This document shows, in pieces, positions 1-7,448 of a stretch of 64,000 bases of DNA. This DNA comes from Bacteriovoracaceae bacterium. Its GTDB lineage: Bacteria; Bdellovibrionota; Bacteriovoracia; Bacteriovoracales; Bacteriovoracaceae. The translations under genes were made by a program, and so were the position numbers. Position 1 is the stretch's first letter; each line of letters starts with the position of its first letter. The DNA lies in assembly GCA_947446575.1 (NCBI GenBank), contig CANFHC010000003.1, forward strand, positions 62,001 to 126,000. The letters run 5' to 3'. The notes under the pieces were generated by a model that worked only from the letters and a program-made list of their open reading frames with translations, did not search any database and had not been told where the DNA came from.

Positions 1-1556
1 ATGGCACCAGGCTCTGCCTTTAAGAAGAGAAAAGATTCGTCCGCGACTCTATAGGGAAAGATAGATTTAAAACCAGCATAATAAAAAGTACTAGCAATGA
101 CACTGTTGCTTATCACATGTCGGTCATTAAAGACTTGAGTAAGTCCTACTCGGCCTTGGTATTTATTTTTACTATAGTCTTCTTTGTTGTAAAAAGGTGC
201 ATCTAAAACCACAAAGCCATTTGGATTGAGGGTATGGCGAACGTAAGTATAAAACTCGACACTATAGAGCCTGGCGAGGTCATACGAATTTGGATAAGGA
301 AAATCTATAAAAACTGCATCGTACTTATCATTAGTATTTCTCACATAATAAAATCCATCATTAATTTCAGAATGTACTCTTGGATCATCGAGCGAATGTT
401 TATTGAGTTCAGCAAATCGCGTCTTAGCCAAATCGATCATCTTTTGATCTAGCTCGATATGCTTAATAGATTCTATTCCTTTATACTTTAAAAGTTCGCG
501 TAAGAGTAAGCCATCCCCACCACCTAATAACAAAACTTTTCTAGGAACAACTTTATTCATAACGACTGAAACGTGGGCAAAGGCCTGATGATAATAAAAT
601 TCTGTTGTCGTATTAAATTGAAAATTTGTATCTAAGGTCAAAATAGTTGAATCGGAAACTTTTCCATCTTCAGAAGTTGGATAAGTAAAAATGTCGACGT
701 ATTGATATAATGACTTTTGGCGTTCAACTGGTTTAAAGTTATCAACCCTTCGAACTAAATCATCTATGTCAGTACTGTTTTGTGCCAAAATCTTTGGAAG
801 GTAATAAAATAATTTTAAATACCGTTGAGTGATACTGTATTCATTCAATCCTATGATTGAAATTAACAATAAAATAAAAGTAATGAATCCAGAATAAAAT
901 ACTTTTTTGGCTTTTGCATATTTCACAATACAAAAAATACAAACTAGTAAATTCAAAAGAGCCACGGCAACTGATGTTTTTATAACATCTAGCTTAGGAA
1001 GCAGAAAATAAGCAAAACAAATTGTTCCGACCAATGTCCCTAGGTAATTTATCCCTAGAATTTGATGCTCCCCTTCTTCCGAAATACCCAGGCGATCTTC
1101 TGCTATTTTCATCATTAAAGGTATTTCAAATCCCGACAAAAGCCCAATTGATAACGTTAGAGATTGAATCAGAAGAAAAAAGACGATTTTTAAAAGAAAC
1201 ATATTCTGCAAATAAAAAGACGAGTAAAAATCACCCGTATAAAAAAAGAGGTTATCCACATACTTATAGCTTCCATGAAAGATATAAACATAAACAACAC
1301 AAATAGCTCCTAAGAAGGCAAGGGCCAACTCAACATTGATTAAACTTTTATACGCATCTTTTAATCTATCTGAGTAATAGGCTCCAAGCCCTAAGCCACC
1401 GATGTAAACACCAATGGTAAGCGATTGCCACCAAATATAATTTCCTGTAACAATGGCCAGTGTATTCGAGAGCAGTAATTCATAGACAATACTACAAAAA
1501 GCTAGGATTGAAGTAATGAGCAGTAATTCTATTTTTATTAAATTTCTTTCTTTCAT
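1..1556 (-). CDS. Membrane-fused spermidine-synthase-like aminopropyltransferase, 3' end cut by window edge
   Basis: Read by hand on the minus strand: open from the ATG at 1556 to base 1, 518 codons, probably almost complete. The first ~230 residues are a multipass membrane domain. The rest is a Rossmann aminopropyltransferase domain with LLGGGDG (about residue 344), the IELDQKM acidic motif and NDGFYYV. Members transfer aminopropyl from decarboxylated S-adenosylmethionine to an amine acceptor. The acceptor pocket looks altered. The usual DxxDP reads DFPYP, keeping Asp418 but with Tyr421 in place of the second Asp. LDGxxQxxxxDExxYHE reads LDTNFQFNTTTEFYYHQ. The product may therefore not be standard spermidine. 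The start overlaps the stop of the upstream decarboxylase fusion (TAATG), so the two are translationally coupled. Fold is clear; substrate is not. Confidence 0.8.
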   Translation of the reverse strand, partial: MKERNLIKIELLLITSILAFCSIVYELLLSNTLAIVTGNYIWWQSLTIGVYIGGLGLGAYYSDRLKDAYKSLINVELALAFLGAICVVYVYIFHGSYKYVDNLFFYTGDFYSSFYLQNMFLLKIVFFLLIQSLTLSIGLLSGFEIPLMMKIAEDRLGISEEGEHQILGINYLGTLVGTICFAYFLLPKLDVIKTSVAVALLNLLVCIFCIVKYAKAKKVFYSGFITFILLLISIIGLNEYSITQRYLKLFYYLPKILAQNSTDIDDLVRRVDNFKPVERQKSLYQYVDIFTYPTSEDGKVSDSTILTLDTNFQFNTTTEFYYHQAFAHVSVVMNKVVPRKVLLLGGGDGLLLRELLKYKGIESIKHIELDQKMIDLAKTRFAELNKHSLDDPRVHSEINDGFYYVRNTNDKYDAVFIDFPYPNSYDLARLYSVEFYTYVRHTLNPNGFVVLDAPFYNKEDYSKNKYQGRVGLTQVFNDRHVISNSVIASTFYYAGFKSIFPYRVADESFLFLKAEPGA

Positions 1557-2626
1557 TAGAATTTCCCGCCAAAATAAAATCTTTGAACAATTATTTCATT
1601 TACTGCATCTGCATTGAAAATCATCAGCCCCCAAACAATAAGCATTATCCAAATTATAATTTGATATTTCTTGCTTTGAATTTTCATTTTATTCATTACA
1701 AAAAATGCAATTAATATATTGATCAATGAAACGACGTAACCAATTGTGAAAATATGTAAACTTGGCAAGATGAATATCGGAAAAAGTATAGCGCCCAAAA
1801 GTGTTCCGAGATAATCATATGCTAATACAAAATGTCCCTTGGTAACTTTAAACTGTTTACTCATGTCCATTAGTAATGGCAATTCCAGACCAGATAAAAA
1901 GCCGATGGCCACGATGAGCAAATGATTCACCGTAAAGAGAGGCATTTGCACCCATGAAGAAAAAAATGAAATTCCAGAGACTTTAGCAAATTTATTAAAA
2001 AGGAAATCAACGGCTAAAACTAAAATCGGCGCAACTCCACCAACCATAGAGAGAAGGAGTTCAACTTTAATAAATTCTTTAAAGTAATCTTTTGAAATTA
2101 ATTTTTTATAAAGAAGTGCACCAAACCCCATGGACGCTATAAATAGACCGATTGTTAAGTTATAGCGAAGTGCTGTATTTCCCATCGTCGTCGAAATAGA
2201 TTGAGCCAATAAAAATTCATATAAAATACTACAGCAAGCAACTACCACTGTTAAAAAATAAACCATGTTCAAGTTGCGATTATCTTCTATATGTCCAATT
2301 CTTCCACGTTCAACGATTCTCGAATCAATTTTTTCAAAGGGAACAACTGCCCTAATTTCTTCTACTATTTTTTCTAAATTAGTTTCTAAGTTACACACAT
2401 ATATATCCATCGAAAGATATCGATTTTCTGGGTATGTATGGATTGAAAAATGTGACTCTGACAAAATGAATACAATTGTTTCTCCATGAGGAGAAAATTT
2501 ATGTTCTACTTTTTTTATTACGGTTAGATTCTTTTCAATAATATCTTTAATTGCATCAATGTCTGCATCGGTGAAATCTCTTTCGCAGACAGCATCTAAG
2601 AGTAAATGTTGGGACCTCGTGTCCAT
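1556..2626 (-). CDS. speD: S-adenosylmethionine decarboxylase fused to a spermidine-synthase-type membrane domain
   Basis: Residues 1-115 are a bacterial AdoMet decarboxylase proenzyme, which makes the aminopropyl donor for polyamine synthesis. SESHFSIHTYPE holds the self-cleavage Ser58 (pyruvoyl precursor). His63 and Cys78 follow at the same +5 and +20 offsets as Ser63/His68/Cys83 of the Thermotoga enzyme. Residues ~119-350 are about seven membrane segments clearly homologous to the N-terminal membrane domain of the next gene: CSILYEFLL versus CSIVYELLL, GFLSGLELPLLM versus GLLSGFEIPLMM, and DYLGTLLGAI versus NYLGTLVGTI. Free-standing SpeD is usually about 120-140 residues, so the membrane fusion is unusual. 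The gene begins 6 bases after the acyltransferase stop with a GAGAGG ribosome site. Confidence 0.85.
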   Translation of the reverse strand: MDTRSQHLLLDAVCERDFTDADIDAIKDIIEKNLTVIKKVEHKFSPHGETIVFILSESHFSIHTYPENRYLSMDIYVCNLETNLEKIVEEIRAVVPFEKIDSRIVERGRIGHIEDNRNLNMVYFLTVVVACCSILYEFLLAQSISTTMGNTALRYNLTIGLFIASMGFGALLYKKLISKDYFKEFIKVELLLSMVGGVAPILVLAVDFLFNKFAKVSGISFFSSWVQMPLFTVNHLLIVAIGFLSGLELPLLMDMSKQFKVTKGHFVLAYDYLGTLLGAILFPIFILPSLHIFTIGYVVSLINILIAFFVMNKMKIQSKKYQIIIWIMLIVWGLMIFNADAVNEIIVQRFYFGGKF

Positions 2627-2632
2627 ATTAAG

Positions 2633-3763
2633 TTATCCTCTCTTTTGCAAAATAATTTCACCCATATGGGTTTTTTTAATAAGATAACAGACTAAAATCG
2701 TAATCCCGACATATGTATAAAGTTCCCAAGTAGAAGCACTAAGTGTGCGCCCAGTAAGGCTTCCAATCATGACGATTAATGGAGCCAGAATTCTTACGAA
2801 GAACACTCGATGGAAAGCGAAAACCAAAAGTGAGTGCATACCAACCCACGAGATAACCGGAACATTAAAACGAATAGATCTTTTCTCCATCCACAAAAAT
2901 GCAGAAATAACCATTGCTTGGATTCCAATAATATAAAATGTTCCGCTTAATGTTCTAGCAAGATCGTGCTCATGCATAAATGCATTAGCAGGATCGATAA
3001 CAAATGGATCTCCATAAGCTACATAAAAAGCAACGAGAACAATTCCCATCAAAAAGAAATAATAGTCTTTGAGTTTTTTCATGTTGGGTTTTTGATAATG
3101 AACATACCCCATTATAAATCCTAAGCACCCCGAAGTGAAAAAATATTCAAGTCTAGCATCGTACTCAAAACCAGGATGGATATTGTAAATGATTATACTT
3201 TGGAAAAAGTTTGATAATATTTCCATTGGTAATATCCATCTGAAAAAAGATAAGACTGTTAGGATTAGGATTGCTTGAACTCCCAATAGGCTATAAGCAA
3301 TAGAAAGAATTGCTAAAACAACCATCCACAACATTATGGGATAAATAGAAATCGCCTGACCGAAATTTGGGGCAACAATACAATTTTCCATAAAGAAGAA
3401 AATAAATATCAATGCAAACATTTTAAGTTTTGCACTCAACTCATCCTTGAAGAGTAGTTGAGACTTTCGGGCCAAATTAAAGGCTGCTAAAGTGAGATAG
3501 ACTTGACTCACCCAAGGTGTAAAAATGAGGCCCAGCATATGGTTAAAATGATCAGTCGCTATCTGATGACCAATCATTGGAAAGTGAATTTTATATGTAG
3601 AAGTTAGAGCTATCGAATCACGAAAGTACTCCACGTACCACATGTTAATGTAGTACGTGAAATGTTGGTCCATTGCTAAGATGATAAAAAAACCGCGCAA
3701 GAAATCTAAGTTAACAATCCTTGTCTTAGAAATTTCTTCATCGTTATTTTTGCTCAGTGACAT
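2633..3763 (-). CDS. Multipass membrane protein, acyltransferase-like (OpgC/DUF1624/HGSNAT type)
   Basis: This 376-residue protein has about ten hydrophobic segments. Near the N-terminus it carries NLDFLRGFFIILAMDQHF (residues ~18-35), the LDxLRGxxixxMxxxH signature of membrane acyltransferases such as OpgC, YeiB-like DUF1624 and heparan-glucosaminide acetyltransferase relatives, in which the His is proposed to act in acyl transfer. Such enzymes modify glycans or other envelope molecules. I cannot name the substrate. The start overlaps the end of the upstream secreted protein gene by 20 bases, and speD follows 6 bases after the stop, so it belongs to that operon. The family call rests on one motif plus topology. 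Confidence 0.55.
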   Translation of the reverse strand: MSLSKNNDEEISKTRIVNLDFLRGFFIILAMDQHFTYYINMWYVEYFRDSIALTSTYKIHFPMIGHQIATDHFNHMLGLIFTPWVSQVYLTLAAFNLARKSQLLFKDELSAKLKMFALIFIFFFMENCIVAPNFGQAISIYPIMLWMVVLAILSIAYSLLGVQAILILTVLSFFRWILPMEILSNFFQSIIIYNIHPGFEYDARLEYFFTSGCLGFIMGYVHYQKPNMKKLKDYYFFLMGIVLVAFYVAYGDPFVIDPANAFMHEHDLARTLSGTFYIIGIQAMVISAFLWMEKRSIRFNVPVISWVGMHSLLVFAFHRVFFVRILAPLIVMIGSLTGRTLSASTWELYTYVGITILVCYLIKKTHMGEIILQKRG

Positions 3764-6700
3764 CCTTATCTTTCTTCTTTGTTAAAACTTTATCGTAGTT
3801 TCTAATATAAGCATTTGTTACTTTTTCAAAAAGAGTCTGCTCTTCTTTTGAGCTGTACTTATCTTTGTTCGCTTTATTGCGAGCTTCGATTGCCTCAGCT
3901 AATTTTTTGCTGTCTTCATCGCTTAGTCCAGAACCTGTCCCAGACTCGATGGCTGACGCCGCATTTTGGTCATCAGTGCTCGTTGATTTTCCTGGAGATA
4001 AATGCACCCCAGTAGAACTTGAAGCTCCTCCAGAAGGTAAGCCTCCACCAAAAGCACCGCTAAATTTATTTTTATCAGACTTTTTATTATCATCAGACAA
4101 ATCTTTAATTCCTAAACCATCTGTACCGCCACTCCCAAACAATCCAATTCCAGAAGATAGTCCCTTAGATCCCGAAAGCGGTTTTGCAAATGAAGCTGCA
4201 AAATTCTTAGAGGCAGAAGCTACTTTAGTGGCCCGATCAGCGTTTCCACTTGTGGCAATCGCTTTTTTGTATGTGTCTAATTTTTTCAATTGCTCTTTTC
4301 GAGTGTTACGAAGAGTACCGATCGCATTTAAGAAACTTGATTGATCTGCAGTTAAACTTACGTTGCCTGAAATTCCTGCCCCCTTCGCTGCAGTACTAAT
4401 TCCCGCTGCATTTAGATTTGATAAGTCAGTATTTCCGGCCATAAGTGCATTTAGAGTCAATTGATTATTAAGATCCTTTTTCGCCTGATTAATTTGGGCA
4501 TCTAATAATTTTAATCTAGTAGCATCCGATTGATTAATAGGTTGATCACGATATAACTGCAGTGTATTTAAATAATCTTCTAGATATTTCGAATTTAAGT
4601 TACCAAATGTTTTAGAAGCGTTCCCTGCTCCGACGGCTAAAGTACCTGCTACACCATTTGACATTAAATCTAAATATGTCGTTAAACCAACAGTTGGATA
4701 ACTAATTTCTTTTGAGCGAGAAGTTTTTGGCCATAAGAAATGATATTCATAAGTATAATCTGCAAATTTATCTAAATTTTCCGTTTCCTTAGAACACCAT
4801 ACTTCTTGGCTGATTTTAGTACAATATTTTGAATCCAATAATTCTGCAGAAGGATTTTGCACTTGCTCAGCAAAAAAGAATTTTTCTTTAATGGCGTAGC
4901 CAATAGCAGCTTTCTTGATTTCTGCAATAATTTTGTCATCTAAAATATAGCGTTTATCATCCACTCCGATTTTTGGTGTATATGATCCAAGAACATCTGA
5001 GTCTACAAAAAGTGTTCTCATATAGTCTTCAGAAACGTAAGCACCTCCCCCCTTATCACCTCCGCCACCAACAGCTCCTGGATTTTTAGCAATCATATTA
5101 TTTTTTGCTGCTTGAAATCCATCTTCTAGTTTATGAGCGTAGTCACGATCATCGTTGGCATCTCTAATAATTAGAGTTTTTGCTACCCCATTTGGAATCC
5201 AAGGGTCAACTATATAGCGAGGATCTGAAAGATCTTTGTTTGAGACCACAAAGTTTTTAATACAAGCGTTCGCTGAAGTGTGAACGTTACAAATTTTATT
5301 AAATGGTTGCTTAAGAGTTCTATCCCAATCCTGACATGTTTCTTTTTTACCACAACTGTAGCTTCTTACAAATTTGTCTACAACTTCTGGTCGTTTTGAA
5401 ATCCATGCACCTTTAAGTGAAGCAATTAACCACAATCCTGTACCACCAGTAATTGCAGAAGTTGCAATGATACCCGCCGCTGCCCAAGCTGTTAAAATAG
5501 ATGTAGTCGCAAATCCACCCATAACAGCGATAATACCTGCTGCCAATAAAGCACCAAGAATTGCTCCCATTGCAGCCACACTTCCACTAGGGTTTTTCAT
5601 TGAAAAAGTGAATAAAGAGTAGGTTTTTGTATCAGCATCATTCCACTTTGCTTCATTTGCTGACCATTGAGAAATGTCTGCTAATTGTTTTGAAATGGAA
5701 GTATTGTCTACTGTTAATGAAGCATTAAACGCTTGAAGATTTTGCGTCCAAACTGTAATAAGTTTTTTTCCTTTTACTCCTGAAGCAGCTTCTGTTGCAA
5801 TCTTATCAACCGTTGTTTTAACACAATTACAGTTTGCCTCACCACTTGCACAAGTTTGCGGTCCATCAGCTGTATCTTTATAACAGACATCTCCTGCTTG
5901 AGTAGCAGTGTATTCTTCACAAGTTTCAAAGAAACTTTTTTTAGCTGGATCTTTAATATTGTCATGACCGACAACATCGAGACACATACAAGTTAACTTT
6001 CTATTTATTTTATCAATTTTTTCATTAGTAGTTTTTCTTAAAGCTTGATGGGCAATGGCGACATTTTTTAAACGACCGTAAATTGAAGATGATGGATCAG
6101 ATCCACGCGTCCAATAATCGTTAACTCCATCACCAGAAAGCATAAAATCAAAAGAGACTAAGGCCAGTTCTAAATCTAATAAATTATTTGTCTTAAGATA
6201 TTTTGAGAAGTCATCTCTAAATCGAATGTCACAAGTCTTAAAATCTGATTTTCTTTCAAGCGTGAATACTGGAGCCTTAACTGTTACTCTATCTGCTTGA
6301 GCAGATTCTGCTCTAAAATTTTCATATGTGTCATGATCCGCATTAACTGTATCGTATGCTTCATCCGCTTGAGCTGATGAAATAAATAAAGCAGTCATAG
6401 CAATAAAAGTTTTTTCTATAAAGTGAGTACGAACTTGTGGCAATACACTTGGTGGAACATCCGGAACACAAATGCCTTTATCATTTAAATATAAGCCTTC
6501 GCAGCACTTTTGTCCGCGTTCAGGTTTCTTTCCATTTTTTACACAGTCTTTACAAATATAAGCTTCTGAGCAACGATTGCTTTCACATGAGTTTGAGCAA
6601 CAATCAACATTCTTTTTACAAGATTTTCCTTTTGAAGAACATTCTCCAATTCCAGATGTATTAGAGTTAAAAGCTAAGCACTCTCCTTCTCCGCATACTG

Positions 6701-7286
6701 GATTAATTAAACAAGATTGACCAAGATTAAGTGGCTTGAAACATCTATAAACTTCTTCGCAGTATCTTTTGTTCTTTTTCTTATTTAACGTACAAGAAGA
6801 TGAACAACAGTCTCCATCATCTTTACACTCCAATCCAACTTGACTGCATTTGGGGCCACTTTTTTGTTTAGGATCTGGTGCACATTTTAATCCGTCTTCA
6901 CAACTCCAATTATTGCAAACCTGTCCTTCTTTAGTTTTTGTGACTTGAGTTTTGTTAATTTCACTTAATTGATTTTCTACAAATTTATAAAAAGCTTCTT
7001 CTGTCTTATCGGCATCAGTTGGCTTCTTAGCAAAATCTTCATAGTTTTTTTTGATCGTAACCATCTCTTCACGCGTGAACTTTTCTTGTTTGTAATAAAC
7101 GTCAAGTTCGTCATAAAGACCTGGCTTAATAATCTGTAGGTCCACCTTGCCCTTATTCTCTACTTTGTGAGCAGCAATACCTTGCTTCACTTCTTCCATA
7201 AACTTTTTTTGATCAGCGTCTGTGAAACGTGATTTCGCAAAAGCAAAATTGAAAGTTAGTGCAAATAGAATTAAGATTTTTAACAT
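3744..7286 (-). CDS. Large secreted/envelope cysteine-rich protein of unknown function
   Basis: 1180 residues. A signal peptide spans residues 1-17 (AFA/KS). Residues 124-273 contain clustered cysteines with two clear DCCSxSC modules (DCCSSSC ~159-165, DCCSNSC ~228-234), suggesting an extracellular disulfide knot. Residues 290-306 form a second hydrophobic stretch ending in SSAQA/DEA, which looks like an internal signal peptide or anchor. At about 565-630 there is a long Gly/Ala-rich hydrophobic region. The C-terminal third is Ser/Gly/Lys rich and low in complexity. I do not recognise the family. It is the first gene of the operon with the acyltransferase-like protein and the polyamine enzymes. 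The start is supported by GAGG five bases upstream and a promoter 32 bases upstream. Confidence 0.8.
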   Translation of the reverse strand: MLKILILFALTFNFAFAKSRFTDADQKKFMEEVKQGIAAHKVENKGKVDLQIIKPGLYDELDVYYKQEKFTREEMVTIKKNYEDFAKKPTDADKTEEAFYKFVENQLSEINKTQVTKTKEGQVCNNWSCEDGLKCAPDPKQKSGPKCSQVGLECKDDGDCCSSSCTLNKKKNKRYCEEVYRCFKPLNLGQSCLINPVCGEGECLAFNSNTSGIGECSSKGKSCKKNVDCCSNSCESNRCSEAYICKDCVKNGKKPERGQKCCEGLYLNDKGICVPDVPPSVLPQVRTHFIEKTFIAMTALFISSAQADEAYDTVNADHDTYENFRAESAQADRVTVKAPVFTLERKSDFKTCDIRFRDDFSKYLKTNNLLDLELALVSFDFMLSGDGVNDYWTRGSDPSSSIYGRLKNVAIAHQALRKTTNEKIDKINRKLTCMCLDVVGHDNIKDPAKKSFFETCEEYTATQAGDVCYKDTADGPQTCASGEANCNCVKTTVDKIATEAASGVKGKKLITVWTQNLQAFNASLTVDNTSISKQLADISQWSANEAKWNDADTKTYSLFTFSMKNPSGSVAAMGAILGALLAAGIIAVMGGFATTSILTAWAAAGIIATSAITGGTGLWLIASLKGAWISKRPEVVDKFVRSYSCGKKETCQDWDRTLKQPFNKICNVHTSANACIKNFVVSNKDLSDPRYIVDPWIPNGVAKTLIIRDANDDRDYAHKLEDGFQAAKNNMIAKNPGAVGGGGDKGGGAYVSEDYMRTLFVDSDVLGSYTPKIGVDDKRYILDDKIIAEIKKAAIGYAIKEKFFFAEQVQNPSAELLDSKYCTKISQEVWCSKETENLDKFADYTYEYHFLWPKTSRSKEISYPTVGLTTYLDLMSNGVAGTLAVGAGNASKTFGNLNSKYLEDYLNTLQLYRDQPINQSDATRLKLLDAQINQAKKDLNNQLTLNALMAGNTDLSNLNAAGISTAAKGAGISGNVSLTADQSSFLNAIGTLRNTRKEQLKKLDTYKKAIATSGNADRATKVASASKNFAASFAKPLSGSKGLSSGIGLFGSGGTDGLGIKDLSDDNKKSDKNKFSGAFGGGLPSGGASSSTGVHLSPGKSTSTDDQNAASAIESGTGSGLSDEDSKKLAEAIEARNKANKDKYSSKEEQTLFEKVTNAYIRNYDKVLTKKKDKDVTEQK

Positions 7287-7317
7287 ACGTTCCTCGTTGA
7301 ATATCCTAGATTATTTA

Positions 7318-7346
7318 ATTTTATGCGCTTATAAGATTTAGGTAAA
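7318..7346 (-). promoter_or_regulatory. Sigma-70-type promoter of the cysteine-rich/polyamine operon
   Basis: On the minus strand, TTTACC (7346-7341), a 17-base spacer and TAAAAT (7323-7318). The predicted transcription start is near 7310, giving a leader of about 25 bases with a GAGG ribosome site before the ATG at 7286. Confidence 0.55.
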
Positions 7347-7367
7347 CTACCTTACTAAATTTACCTA
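7339..7367. promoter_or_regulatory. Inverted repeat overlapping the -35 element (possible operator)
   Basis: TAGGTAAA (7339-7346) and TTTACCTA (7360-7367) are perfect 8-base inverted repeats separated by 13 bases. One arm contains the -35 hexamer of the operon promoter, a position where a bound regulator would block RNA polymerase. The regulator is unknown. Confidence 0.4.
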
Positions 7368-7448
7368 TTAAGCCTTTGAAAACCTTAAAAAACCTAGCTA
7401 AGTGAGGTAGCTTTAGCTGTCCATTTTTAATGGCACTTTACTTGGTTT

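Noticed and set aside
2745-2936. Plus-strand 63-codon ORF within the acyltransferase gene
   Set aside because: Shadow frame of a membrane protein, no supporting signals.
3865-4344. Plus-strand ORF of 159 codons inside the Cys-rich gene
   Set aside because: It is the antisense shadow of the Ser/Gly/Lys-rich C-terminal third of the minus-strand gene. It has no ribosome site, no recognised motif and Pro/Leu/Ser-rich composition typical of such shadows.
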